Assembly (NCBI GenBank): GCA_900660155.1
Contig: CABFPE010000211.1
Coordinates: 704,693-768,692 of the forward strand
Direction of reading: 5' to 3'
Length of the DNA stretch: 64,000 nucleotides
Source of the DNA: Hofstenia miamia
Lineage: Eukaryota > Xenacoelomorpha > Acoela > Hofsteniidae
The translations under genes and the position numbers were made by a program. The notes beneath the pieces are model-generated. The model searched no databases and had not been told where the DNA came from. It saw only the letters and a program-made list of their open reading frames with translations. This document shows positions 38,701 through 51,170 of this stretch, piece after piece (the first letter of the stretch is position 1; each line of letters begins with the position of its first letter).

Positions 38701-39011
38701 GTGGTTTCAAAACTCATCATCATTGCAGAACATGGCCAAAGTTCTGACAACTAAGTAAGGTAGCAAAAAGCTACTATATAAGAACAATTTTTTTCATTCA
38801 CACTTTTCAAAAATGGAAAAAATATTGGAAGTGTTAATTTGAGGGCTGCAAAGTGTGTTTAATTTTGGATTTGGATTAGATCATTTCATAAGGTAAAGTG
38901 GAGTGTCACATTACCCTATGTGACATTAAGACATTGTGTAGAATTGGTGGCTGGTAGGGAAACTTAGCTAGAAACTTAGTTGACTCCACAAAAGGTTTGA
39001 ATAGCATTTAC

Positions 39012-39874
39012 TGAACAGCCATGATTCCACGAAACAGGTTAACAGAGAACTTATAACAGATAGATCTAACATTGGTAATTCATCCAAGTAACAGAACTAC
39101 TTTTAGGTAAGAACTGAGATGACCAATTCCTATGGCTTCCAGCTGAAGCAGAACATCCAGAAGTAAAGTGCTTAACCTATTGACTGGTGCTACCCTATCT
39201 GTCTCACTTGCTTAATTTCTATCTCACTTCAAAACTTAATTCTCATTTTCATTGTTATCTCTCAGCTAACTATTAAATAATCTGTAATTGCCAGATATTC
39301 GTGCTAGCCAACAGCATGGTATCATCACAGTGTAAGGTTTTATAAGTGCATGTACGTGTTGAAATACGAACGAGAGATTTATTATTTCCTTATACGTAAC
39401 CATATCCATAACTTAATGAACCACAATTCAGACTGGAAAGATCGAAAGATCCCCAGAAGCAACTTGTCGCCCCGTGCTAATGAAAGCACTCCCGAATTGT
39501 CGCCGATCTTAAGCAATAGATTTCATTTAAAGTAATAGATAAATAAAAGGTACAATGGTAAAAGCGGCAGTTAAGAGTAGACAAAGTCTATTGAACATTC
39601 GCTACAGTGATCTCAGTTTATATACAAAAAGATTCAGTTTTACCTGCCTTTGTTTACAATAATTGATATTCAACGTAGTTTAACATGCTTGTAATAATTT
39701 TCCCTCGTAAATTAAATTTGAGCAAAACAAAAGCACCAACGAGGGGACACAAAACTAGTAGCACAAAACTAATCTCGAAAATAACTAGAAACGTCATAGT
39801 GACGTCAAAATACAGTGGAATTAAATCGAAATCAAAAGATATAAAGAGCACAAAATTCCCTGAGTGACTCTACA
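39012..39874 (-). repeat. LTR-family copy that still contains CpG
   Basis: On the minus strand it starts TGTAGAGTCACTCAGGG and ends in CA. It aligns along its length with 55140-55970. About twenty CpGs remain here, against one in the other copy. No polypurine tract precedes it and no target duplication is clear, so it may be a solo LTR or one end of an old element. Confidence 0.6.
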
Positions 39875-40439
39875 ATTGAAATAAGAATACAGCAGCAATT
39901 AATAACTTGTAATGTGGAAAACTCAGTGATTTTTCTTGTTATTTTTATAATCTATAACTTTTTATTTCATGTGGCTTAACAGTGATAATGTTTATGCAAC
40001 TAATAATTCTGGGTAATAATTCTAAATTCCTGTTGCCCCACATCACATAAAAACACCATATACAAAATTTTTTTATACAATACAATATTTCTGCTCTTAT
40101 GGACAACTCACATTAAATGTATTTTAATGACTAGAATGCCATCTTTCTAAATGTTAGATACAATGAAAAGTTTTTATTACAACAGATTTCTAATATGCTA
40201 TGACCACAATTTGTGTTACCCTACATGACATTACCTTATGTGATGAAAAATTGAAATATATTCATAAACAATAAAAATCAAACATAATTGTTTATGTGCT
40301 GTAGTATTTCATCAATCATGTTGTCATCAATATGAATTTTTCACCCCATCGATTGGGAAGAGTAAGTAACTTGCAAACTAACTTGTTGAGGGGTTACACA
40401 TTGAAATCATTGGATTTTGAACACCAAAATACCTTAGAT

Positions 40440-41450
40440 GGTCTTGAAAGTGACTGAATTTCCCTTTTAACCCGAAAACCTGAGGCTTTCATGCATTGCA
40501 ACAACATAATCATGATATTTGACATCCAAAAATGTTTGAATAGTTTTTTTGTCAAAGATGGTGATGTTGAAGCCACTTTTAGGTGTCATTGTACTACAGG
40601 ATGATAGACTCAGGCTATCTTCTTCAGTTGATTTCCAAATACTATTAGCTTCCAGATGACTAAATTTCTGTAGCTCAAATCCACCACCACATAATAACTC
40701 TGTGACATGACATGATAGCTGATGCAGGAGGACAATTATCAAACATTTGCTCACCACCATATTGTATGGTTTCACTGTCAATATCATCTTGTGTTTTCTT
40801 TATTACAGTTAAATTATTTAAGCCAGAGCTGCATGTATTCACAAAATTGTGAACAGAATTGACAATGGCTTTTCATGATGTAACTATTTGCTAATCATTG
40901 CATTTAGTTGTTGCTCCAATACCATTGACTGCTCCTTTCCCATGGAAAGCAGAGAAAAAATTCCAACTAATTGTCTTGCTGTGTTTTTGTTTGTATAATA
41001 TATACCAATATGAAAATCTCAAACTTGGTGTGATCTTTGGAGTCTGAACAAACCACATAGCTAACAGAGTTGTTAACATTCCACAAAGCACCAGTAAAAA
41101 GCCAAATACTAGGACAAGACCAATAACAAGATTGAACTTCATCTTGTAGTTGACATAAATAATTTTCAGCAAAATACACCTGTAAAATGGCAATATTTGG
41201 GTAATTCTTTACATACAACAAATCATTTCTAAAAGCTCTAGCCTGTATCTTGTAGTGAAATGATGAAGGATAGAAGTAGGTGTGAGTTCAAAGATTTTGA
41301 TTCTTACATTGGCATTTGAAGTGTTAAATGAAGCAAGGTGTATATGGCCTTTATCTAATTTCACCCAATGTTTATAGTTCACTTTTTCATTACCACCAGC
41401 ATCCAAATGTGAGATTTTTTTTGTTATTTGAGCATTTCACACACTTTTGC
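40440..41450 (-). pseudogene. Decayed repeat-family gene (FAENY...HGKG family)
   Basis: Broken minus-strand frames read VYFAENYLCQLQDEVQSCYW, then LFTGALWNV, a serine-aspartate pair (CSDSKDHTK), and finally WNFFSAFHGKGAVNGIGATT. This order of motifs (FAENY, QDEVQS, SD..H, then WxFF...HGKG...GIG) matches a multicopy, repeat-associated protein family I know from cnidarian, insect and mollusc genomes, where it is usually annotated as uncharacterised. Its aspartates could be catalytic in a DDE-like nuclease, but that is inference. Upstream, a cysteine-rich stretch (CDPERCC) fits the usual N-terminus. The copy is frameshifted and almost CpG-free. Confidence 0.6.
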
Positions 41451-41951
41451 ATCCAACACAACATCTTTCAGGATCACATACTAACAAAATTCCAAGCACT
41501 TTTTGCCAAGTCAACAAAATCAGCAATTAGTTGCATGAGCAGGTTTTGACAGGCATCATTGAGGACAAAAGTACATGAGATGGCCAAAGAGTTCTGTTAA
41601 ACCAATTGATATGATTTGATTTGATTATTTAAATATTAAATAAGCCTTGCTGAATGTGTAGCAACAATACTGTTTTTGAACATTAACACATATGCCATTT
41701 TGTAATTTTCATTTCATATATTTCCTTCCAGGTGCCACACTACATACTTCTGACAACTCATAAAAATTAGTAACAGTCTAGTGTGATAAATCATTGATTT
41801 TTCTTGGATGCTCTTTATATGCAGTTGTCAATAGATTACTATTGCCACCAAATGACATCAAAAGTTTAGTCAACACTAATTTAGCTTTTCTTGGGGATTT
41901 TGGTAGTGATCTAGTCACTTTTGATTTGGTTTTCCTTTGGCAGAAATAGAG

Positions 41952-42268
41952 TTGTACATGGCAGGGGTGATTGATGTAATTGTGAGATTCACTTCAGACT
42001 TGCATAACCAACATCTTCTTTGATGCTCTTGATCACTTAGCAACCACTAACATCATAATAACAAATTTAGTAATAAATAATCAGTGAGCAAATGTTCAGN
42101 NNNNNNNNNNNNNNNNNNNNTTGTACATGGCAGGGGTGATTGATGTAATTGTGAGATTCACTTCAGACTTGCATAACCAACATCTTCTTTGATGCTCTTG
42201 ATCACTTAGCAACCACTAACATCATAATAACAAATTTAGTAATAAATAATCAGTGAGCAAATGTTCAG
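41952..42268. other. 21-N gap flanked by identical 148-bp sequence
   Basis: Sequence 41952-42099 recurs as 42121-42268, with 21 Ns between (42100-42120). I see no difference between the copies. This is the look of two contigs that overlap but were scaffolded with a gap instead of merged, so the duplication is probably not real. Confidence 0.9.
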
Positions 42269-44029
42269 AAATAAAACTCACTTTGTTATTCTTATTACTA
42301 GATCTTTTTAATATAAAAAAAGGATTTGTGAAACCTTTTTTGAAATTTTAAATTTGTTAAAATTATAATATACCAGATAAGTGAATTTTAAAAATAATTT
42401 ATTCATGAATATTTGGACACCTTGAAATTGACTGTTAAATAAAAAAGTTACATTTGAGCAAACATATTTTTCACAATTTAAAAAGGAACTATTTCAAAAT
42501 TGCACTTAATTTTAGATTTTTAATTTTTTTAAATTTGGCAGATTTGTATGCTCATTGTTATTATTTATATATAAGACATTCATTTAAATGTTTAACAAAT
42601 GTTTGTAATGAATATGTTTGACAGTATATTAAGGTTAATTGTCTGCCCTTTATTAGGCTTATGTTTGTTTAAGCAGTAAAGCTTGAACTGTTTAGCAATA
42701 TAAAATGTAATTTGCATATAAAAGTAATGCTAAAACAATCATGTGACAACATAAAACAATGTTGTTACACCCTTAAAATAATGCTTGTTTATTTATAAAA
42801 AACAACCAAAATGCAACCTAATATGACATAGTTGAACAAACATTGCTTCAACTAATGAAATGGTACCATTTCAATGTTGAAACAACATTGTTTTTGATAC
42901 ATAAAACAACCACATAACAACACAAAACAATGTTGTTTACCCCTTAAATTTTTATCTGAGCATTTGACTTTGACACATTTTTTTGTAGGTTGGAGAATTT
43001 TGCTGTTTTCAACAATAGGCCAATTGTCTTTCAGGATTGGTCTTCACCATTTAACATAAAATCAAATAATGAAGCAACTGGTACCAATACCTGTAATTAT
43101 AATGCAAACAATCTAATTTACTTTGTTGGATGGCATTTTAAAGACATTTATTGTATTGTTAACCTACATGACATTCCTTTACACTATGTGACATGTTAAC
43201 CTAAATGACAGTTACTTATAGAATGACATATCCTTAACTAAGCTGCATATTAAAATACTAAATATAGTGGTACTTTAGGTGGAAAATTCTGTAGAACAAT
43301 GTAAAAAAATTTAAAAAAAAAAGTTATCTGCATCTTAAAAATATAAACTTTTTGTTATTTTGCTATCCTATGTGACAATGATGAGGTATTAAAAATATTC
43401 CCCATTTTAATTCTAAAGATATTAAACTATAAATCTAGAATATGTTTGCTTTGCATTATATCAGGTAATTGCATATTCTAGAAAAAAAATTTGTTACATA
43501 CACAATTATAGTTAAAAGCTACATCTACATTAAATATGCCTATGTACAACAAATAAACATACCTGAAATACTGTGTTGAGTAATTGAGTCATAACTTCTA
43601 ACATATATCAATGGCTAAGAAATTATTTGTGTAGGAAAATTTTTACACTAGATGGCATCCCTTATTTTCTAAACACTAAAAAATGATTGGCTATTAAAGA
43701 TTCCCCTCTCACATCCTTAAAATACAAATGGAAAGGATAGGAATATAATCTGAACAGTGAAGGTGTGTCACACCTTTAACAGGTCATTTGTTCAATTCTG
43801 ATGTGTTCAAATAAGCTAATGAACAAATATATGCAAATAATTCAAGCAACTCAACAGGAGTTGAACCTGAATTTTACTATGTGATATGGTAATGTTCTGC
43901 ACAACACATTTGCAAATAATTATTTTAATGTATACATCATGCCTTATTTGACTCAATTAGAAAAATAAATATAATAGGTAATAATGACATTAACCAATCC
44001 ATCTATCACAGTTTAACCAAATTCATTTA
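42269..44029. other. Repeat-derived, CpG-free DNA without a gene
   Basis: Contains recurring words such as CCTATGTGACA (also at 38909 and 43370) and repeats of AAACAATGTTGTT (42750-42940). The frame at 42990-43199 is not recognised. It probably holds the left end of the Gypsy-like LTR, but I cannot place that end. Confidence 0.45.
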
Positions 44030-44728
44030 TAGCATCATACATGTTATTGATTATTTAATTTGCAAGGGAATTCATGAGAAGTTTTGTAAACATATACCAG
44101 GTAATAATTCATGAGATTGTTATAAATACATGAAGAACTTGTAGTGAATGAGAAATAAAATTTATTCTTGCTTCAACATTGTTTGCTTTTTTAAATTTTA
44201 TTAACTTTGCTAACTCCTTTTAGATTCATGGATTTTATATTAATAAATTTTGCTTAAGATCCAGTGACAATTTTGGAGTTACTCTGCTGTGTCTGGGGCA
44301 ACAACTAGCTCCTTAACAAATAGCAGCCCAAATCATGGTCACTTTAAGTTACAGCTATGTTTAGGGATTAACAACTTTTATTTTGATTGTTTCATTTTCA
44401 TGCATGCACTTAAACAACACACTGCAAATATAATATGCTGTTAGTGAACATGAATACATAGTAACTACATGCCTTTTGTTTTATTATTTACATGAGCTGA
44501 GATAATAGAACACTGAGCTTTGGTGTGATGCCATGTGAATTGGTCACTGCAGGAAATATATTCTCAGTGGATAGTTTCTGTTTTATTATTGAATTGGCAA
44601 ACTACCAATGTTCTCTCTTTTGTTAGAATGTGGATCACTCTCTATACTCATAGCCTCTGCAACCTTTGATTTACCCTTTGAGTTTTTGAGTACTGCTGGA
44701 GTAGCCAGAGCTCCCCTGTGATTCTACA
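44030..44728 (+). repeat. 5' LTR of the Gypsy-like element (left end unresolved)
   Basis: Matches 3' LTR sequence from about 53110 to 53791 and ends GTGATTCTACA at 44728. The 3' LTR is 877 bp, so this copy should start near 43,850, but I cannot align that part. Confidence 0.65.
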
Positions 44729-44747
44729 TGGTGACCCTAACGTGATT
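44729..44747 (+). other. Primer-binding site
   Basis: Immediately after the LTR end the sequence is TGGTGACCCTAACGTGATT. TGG complements the CCA of a tRNA 3' end. It contains one of the very few CpGs left in the block. The tRNA partner is not identified. Confidence 0.6.
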
Positions 44748-45479
44748 CTGAGCAAATTGGAGTGTCAGTCAAACTCTCTATTCCATTCTGTTGAAGTGTG
44801 CAGGTGAATCAATGCTAGGAGATGTACTCTAGTCATGAAACTTGTGTGCTTACCAAGGTGGTCATCTGATTTCACCTGGGGATTGTGACATGGTACAGAA
44901 CTGTCACTTGTTGTTTTCTTACCCTACATGGTTTTGTTCTTTCTCTTTGGTGTGAGCCAGATGGGATAGTTGTTTCCCCTGGCCATGAATAGACTTCACT
45001 AGCAACTGATGCATAACTTTACCTCTAATGTAATTTTACACTGCAATTCTGTGCTCTGAAGTGGTCACAGAGCTTCAACATTATTTTTACTCATTTTGGG
45101 TTGTTATTTTGTGGTTGTCACATTCTTCTAGAATTTGGATTTATTACTGTACCCTACACTGTGCTGCTTACTGGAACTAGTTTTTGTTTCTCCTAGCTCA
45201 GTTGGAGTTTTCTCTCAATTTGTTGGAATTGTTTTTCTGAATTTTTCTTATAGTTTTCTTGTTCTTGATTGATTTCACTAGTTTTTCTCATAATGGGACT
45301 CCCCCTCAGGGTTTCCCCCATGTGAGCAATGGCAGCCTGAATGCTGCCCCTTGCACCCATGGAATTAATTTGATGGTTGACTTATCTTCTCCTACTCATG
45401 TTACTCAGTCACCACCCATGGCCTTTTGTCTTTTGCCTCTGGATCCCTCTTGCCTCTGTCCTTTGTCACCACTATCCCC

Positions 45480-46540
45480 AGAGCCTCCACCAACCAAGAT
45501 TGAGTGACTTAGAGCAGCCCTCACACAGCAAACCAATCAATGTCTTGCCTGTGAACAACACCTTTACTCATTACAGGTTGAGTTATGACAGCAAGCCACC
45601 AAAGCCTATCAGAAAGAGAAACACCTACTTGATTCTATCACTGCATTAGAAATTCAAGTTCATAGTTTGGCAATACCCCAGCCTGCATTTACACTGCCAC
45701 AGAACACTCCTCCTTGTTCTGTGCCCTCTCTGCCTAGACATTCTAAATGTGTAACTCACAATATCCTAAGAGAAGTTTTGATGCTTTTTCCAAATGTTTT
45801 TCTGATCATGTCTCATAAATGATTTCAGCACCCCTTCCTTATGTCCCTGCTGTATCTACTGCTACTCAATTGACACCACAATTTGTCACTCCAGCCACCT
45901 CATTTACTACTGGTTGTCCCACCTTTATGCAATCTGCTCTTACCCATGTTTCTACTTTGGCCACTGTCACCACTCCAAGTCCATATGTTCTGAGTGTGAC
46001 CATTTTGCCTCCAGCACAAGTCAACACTTGTGTCACTCCCACAAACTCAACTACTCAACTGCAACTTTGCCCCTGCAAGCAAATGGTCCTACCATGTCTG
46101 CAACAGCAATTGAGCCACATTTTACTCAATCAATTTTGCCTATGACTGCTGTTGGGAATGAAACCACCAACTTGTTTAATCAACATTCTGTACTACCCAA
46201 ATTTACTGGAAAAATCAATGAAATATCTCAGTCCTTCAAGGAATGGTTTTTCCTTTTTAAACTGACAATGAGGCAGTATTGAGCCACTCAAGATGCTGCT
46301 GTAGCTCAGTTCCCTATGTACTTACAAAGTCTTGTGTATAATCAATATATGATGTTAGACAGAGATGTTAAAATGAACTATCAACTACTAATTGGTTTCT
46401 TTGAGGACCACTACAAACCTCTTCATTTAAAGCATCAGTATAAAACTCTGCTCTGTGATCTCTCATTTAAGAAGGGCTACACCAGACCTCAATGCCACAC
46501 TGTGATTCACCTGGTTGCCATGGCAATGTTCTCATGATCT
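45480..46540 (+). pseudogene. Gag-like region (broken)
   Basis: Upstream frames encode a glutamine-rich, possibly coiled-coil stretch (ALEIQVHSL), then a long Pro/Thr-rich linker. The part from about 46195 resembles a retrotransposon capsid core (PKFTGKINEISQSFKEW, FPMYLQ, HYKPLHLKHQYK). A TGA at 46279 and frameshifts interrupt it. No CCHC knuckle is intact. Confidence 0.55.
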
Positions 46541-46576
46541 GCCTGTTGATTCTATCAATCTGTTAAACTAGCTGGA

Positions 46577-46935
46577 GTGCTGCCTCCTATAAAATGTGCA
46601 CACAACATTTTGGTTATCACCTCAATACTGAGTACTAATGTCATCTCTGTGGATATAAATGGAACTTTAGTTGATGTCACTATTAACACTAGAGCCTCAG
46701 CCTCCATTATCAGCAAAACTTGTTGTACTAAGCTGTGTTTGTCAAGGGACAAATTACTCCCATCCATTGCCTGCCTGCTGGATGCTTCCAGAAACTCAAT
46801 ATCATTAAAGGGTTGTGTACCAAACCTGGAATTGTGTATTCACTAAGAGTTGTTCTCTGTGGACTTAATCATCATTGATACTTGTGACCAGCTGCTGCCA
46901 TATGATATAATCTTGAGCAGAATTCCTGTGTGATT
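46577..46935 (+). pseudogene. Retropepsin-like protease (catalytic site lost)
   Basis: The frame reads VISVDINGTLVDVTINTRAS followed by ASIISKTC, where active retropepsins have D-T/S-G-A at the centre. Here the catalytic aspartate is asparagine and the glycine is arginine. A hydrophobic YDIILSRIPV segment follows, in the place of the usual second motif. It cannot be active. Confidence 0.6.
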
Positions 46936-47189
46936 GACTAAAGGAGCAACATGATCTCCATCCATGAAAGTGAGCACAGGCAGGAACAAGAAATTTTGCT
47001 AAAATTTGCAGAACTATTAATCATTGGGCAACACATGGCAGTCACTACCAACTCTCAGTATGTAGGAAACATTATGATCTCTGGACACAAAGGAAAGCAT
47101 TTCACTGGAGTTAACTTCTCTCCTGCTCTTTGCCATATCTCAAATGGCAAAACTTACATCACTGTGTTAACAGTTCCACCTCCCTGGTC

Positions 47190-48122
47190 CAGATAGTTCC
47201 TACTAAGTTAATTGTTGTTGCAACTCCTGTTGGACTAGAGTTGAAAGCCACTGCTTGCCTGAATATCTTAATGGCAATACATGATCAGCCAGATGTTACC
47301 TTCCTTGGAAGGGTTATGGATCTGGGTCACATCTCCATTAAGAACAATGTGGAAGATCATTTAGAAAGAATTGAGACTCCATGGTCCTGTAAGGACGTCC
47401 AATGACTTATGGGCTTGTTGAATTATTCTGGCAACTTTATATCAAAGCTGGTGAATAAAACCAAGCATATTTCTAACTTACTGCAGTGCAGCATGAAGTT
47501 CAAGTGGACATGAGCAGAGCAAGAAGAGCTTGACTCTGTCAAGATGGAATTGAGGAAAATCCTTAGCCTCAACACACCTGACTACTCAAAAGAGTTCATT
47601 GTTGATTGTGATGCCAGCTTGGTCACAATCAGCAGAGTTCTTAGTCATGTTAACAACAGCATTGAGAGCCCAATCCAATATTTTAGCAGAAAGCTCAGGA
47701 ACACTGAGCAGAGCTGCAGCACCACTAAATCTGAGATGTTAGCACTGGTGGAAAGCTTAAGGAAATTCCACTTCTTCATCCTTGGTCATAACTTCACAGT
47801 ACAAACTGAAAATTCTATGCTAGCTTGGCTTAAAAAGTTTTCTGGGGACAAATCCAACATAGTCACCCACTGGATTGAGCATCTAAATGATTTTACCTTT
47901 ACTATTCAACATTGTCCATGGAGACTGCACATCACTGCAGATTACTGGACCACTCTCCCTAGTTACAAGCATGACCTTAAGAAACTACCAGGCAAGAAGA
48001 CACCCTTCAGATTCATTCCTCTTAATGAGTATGAACATCTTCCTGAGATAAGTGCTGACCACCATGGAAATGCCATCCTCCCTATTCTAGTCAAAAAGGA
48101 AATTACTGAGGCAGATGTCTAA
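47190..48122 (+). pseudogene. RT thumb and RNase H (RT palm missing)
   Basis: The region begins in the thumb end (VTFLGRVMDLGHISI, IETPWSCKDVQ-stop-LMGLLNY), followed by the RNase H domain in an intact 192-codon frame from 47544: FIVDCDASLVTI with the first aspartate, SRKLRNTEQSCSTTKSEMLA with the glutamate, and ILGHNFTVQTEN where the third acidic residue (D) is replaced by E. The palm with YxDD is absent: between the protease and 47280 there is too little sequence. TGA codons at 47403 and 47511 sit at likely arginine positions. Confidence 0.75.
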
Positions 48123-49290
48123 TTACATCAACAACATGACAAAGTGCTATCTGAGATCTGGCAATACAACTGGAGGCAGACAGATGATGGCTTACTCTAT
48201 GCCAGGAGTTGGAACAATCAACTAGCTGTCCCCAAATACTTCCACAGGGACTTGGTCTGAAAAATTCATGAGAAGGGCCACTTAGGCATCATCCAAACTG
48301 AACATATGTTTAACACTAGATATGTTACAATCAGTATCAAATCTGCTGTTCAAGATGTCATTGATAAGTGCACAAACTGCCTGCTCCTAGGGGCTATGCA
48401 CTTCCCAGAACAAATGCTGAGCTATATAGCCAAGCTGCCACATGTATGAATGAAATTGTCCATATTGACATAGAAAAACACTTGCATGATGATGAGGGAT
48501 ATCAGTACCTCTTGGTACTAATTGATTACTTCACTAAATATGCCTGACTTATCCCCCTCAACAGCACCACTGCCAAGGTCATCAGAGAAAAAGTTGTTAA
48601 AGAATGGATACTCAAGCTTGGGCCAATGGAATGTCTAGTATCTGATCATGGTCCCCAGTTTGATAACCATCTTATGGAGACCCTTACCAAAGAGCTTGAA
48701 ATTCATCACAAATTTACTACTGTGTACCACCCACAGTTGAAAGGCATTGTGGAATGGCTCAACCACACTGTCAGTGGGTCAGAACTGGAAGTGAGTCATT
48801 GAGGCTGTGCAGTATTTTTATAACACTGCAGTCCATTCCACAACAAAGGTCAGCCCCTTCAAGGCAATATTTGGTCACAAGGCAAGTACACCTCTCTCTA
48901 TTATGTTTCCTGATTATAATGAACCTACATTGGAGAATTTTGTAAACCACATGCTGCACAAACTTCAGCAAGTGCACCTCACTATCTGTTAGAATACCAA
49001 TCAATCTGTTGTCCACCAGTAATGAAACTTTAATTGTAAATTATATGATGAGCCTCATAAACAAGGGGACAAGGTCTTTGCCTATTTCCCTCACCAAGTC
49101 ACCAATACTAATCAAGTATGAAAACTTGCCACTAATTGGCAAGGTCTGTTTATCATAACTAAAGTGTTAGGTCACCACAAGTATTTATTAAATAACCAGA
49201 GAGTCACCCACTTTCAACAACTCAAGTGAACTGTTAAGGACATTGATAATGTTGTCATCAACCCTAATAGCAAGTTTTCACTCATCAATG
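48123..49290 (+). pseudogene. Integrase with DDE core (stops and one frameshift)
   Basis: The N-terminal zinc finger is present (HEKGH ... CTNC). The core shows VHIDIEK, LVLIDYFTKYA-stop, VSDHGPQFDNHL and GIVEWLNHT, so the three acidic residues D, D and E are kept in order. A C-terminal part (DKVFAYFPHQVTNTNQV-stop-KLA, ending VTHFQQLK) fits the SH3-like integrase tail. TGA at 48258, 48545 and 49119 and TGG at 48755 replace expected arginines. A frameshift lies near 48440. Confidence 0.8.
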
Positions 49291-49683
49291 ACTGAGTAAA
49301 TGAATTTGAGACTTATAATAACCTCACTGAATGTGAGGAAGATGACCTCACTAAGGTTGAATATGATAGTAACCTTGGTAATAGTAGCAACATTACTGCT
49401 ACTCATATTTTGCCTAGATGCAAAGTTAGAGATCAAGACTATTTAGATCATTTAAATACCCAAGATTGGGAACTTAATTTAATCTCTGTGTTTAGTAACC
49501 AAGCTGAATAGATGAAACAAACTGAGAATCAACTGCCCACCAGAAGACATGTGTGATGATGACCCAACCCAAGAGATGAAGTGAGGAGATGAGAAGCATC
49601 CCCACACTGAGCAGATGAAGGCACCTCATGGAAAAGAGGGAGATCACAAGCAGAGGACTCTGATAGCAGACTGTGCCACTACT

Positions 49684-49800
49684 TGTGGAGACAACACTCT
49701 CCTTGGGAGTGTGATTCCTGCCCCTACTTGGGGAGACAACACTCTCCTTAGGAGCAGACCTTGGATGACTATGCAGGGAGACAACACTCTCTGCAGGAAC
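49684..49800 (+). repeat. Three-copy tandem repeat, about 46-48 bp unit
   Basis: GGAGACAACACTCTCC(T) recurs at about 49688, 49732 and 49780 with related spacer sequence. It lies between integrase and the unassigned downstream coding region. Confidence 0.6.
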
Positions 49801-50035
49801 CCAAGGAGTCACATAAGTTAAGAGTGACTTTTGCTAATGTTAGTGCTACCAATACCCAACTGTCCTGTAGTGATTTGAAAACCCCCTCTAGTCCACACCC
49901 TTCATCACATGCTTCCACTAGTATCTGCTCAAGGAAGACAGAAGAAAGGCAAATAAAAACTTCTAAAGTTGGAGACAAGGTACCTCACTCATATTTTAAA
50001 GCAACCCCAAAGCCATTAGTTTTGTTCATGATAAC

Positions 50036-51057
50036 TTGTCCAAAGAGATGAAGAATAAGTTGAGATGGACCTACAACACCAAGTCATTAACCTGTTCAAT
50101 CAACATCATCCCATTTGTTATCAATGCTGAGCACAGGCCCAAGGTAAACACAATTATTTGCAATGACTCAAAAATGCATGGTGGATTAAGGAGACCCTAT
50201 TGGAAGAGTACTGTGCATATCATGTTTGACAAGAATTTCAACCTCTCCCACTTGTGCCAGCTCCTCAACAGTAAGTAGTTGATACAGAAATTCAAGTGTG
50301 TCAACATTGATTTTGAGAACCTTCTCATCATTTATTTTTTTTGAGTAGGCAAGGTAAACCAACCAAAAATCATAGAAAAAATTGAGATTGCTTACCAGTT
50401 TGCTAAGGTTGAGGATATTCACCTTGTTATGTTTCTCAAGGAGGAGTAACAGGATGAGATGCCCAAGCAAGTAGGGAGTCTCTACTTCTGGATGGAAAAC
50501 TTCACAATCCTGTACAGCAACTACTATCAGCCTGTTAACATGTACCACACCAATATCATCTCAATCACTAAGCTGATTTACATGGACCTCCTGCTCTGCA
50601 AAAAGATTCCCACACATTGCCTTGCTGTAGACACAAGGCTTATTATCAATGCCACTATTCACACTCAGACTCTTAAGTCTATCAACATCAATCTGCATGG
50701 CCTAGCCTCAGTCAACAATCTCCACATTGTTGACTTCACTTTCTCCCAGAGTACAAACACTCTTGCTGAAATAGATGAAATGTGGGCTATCCTTAAGGCA
50801 GACTGAAGATCCAAAAATGTGTGGCTAATAATTAAGATTTGCTGTCCTAACTCACAGTACTCTCAATCAGTGGAGAGGCTCCTCATGGAGCTACTCATCT
50901 CATACATTTCTCAGGACCAGCAAAACTTTGCTGAAAAGTTATTCTCAGAGAAATTTGCCCCAGCCATCCAGTCATGTGGAGCCATTTGGATCTTGTCTAT
51001 CTTCCTTACCAGCAATCCACAACTTCAACTACCTCTTGACCAAAATGCCTGAGAGCA
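50036..51057 (+). pseudogene. Unrecognised former coding region, part 1
   Basis: One reading frame runs the whole length with only a few stops (near 50276, 50342, 50447, 50804 and 51050), several of them TGA. The protein is polar and Ile/Asn/Lys/Leu-rich (for example YFWMENFTILYSNYYQPVNM and ITKLIYMDLLLCKKI). I see no signal peptide, membrane segment, zinc finger or retroviral motif and I do not recognise the family. It sits in the envelope position but does not look like an envelope protein. Confidence 0.4.
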
Positions 51058-51170
51058 ACTAGCAAAACAGTGTAAACATGAGCTAGCAATTTGTCCTGTG
51101 GCTTGGAAAGTCAAGAACTGGCTGCTCCACATTCAGGGTCACATTCTCTGATCTTAACATTTTTTTCAGA

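Noticed and set aside
49492-49812. Minus-strand 106-codon frame
   Set aside because: It is the antisense of a tandem repeat in the retroelement.
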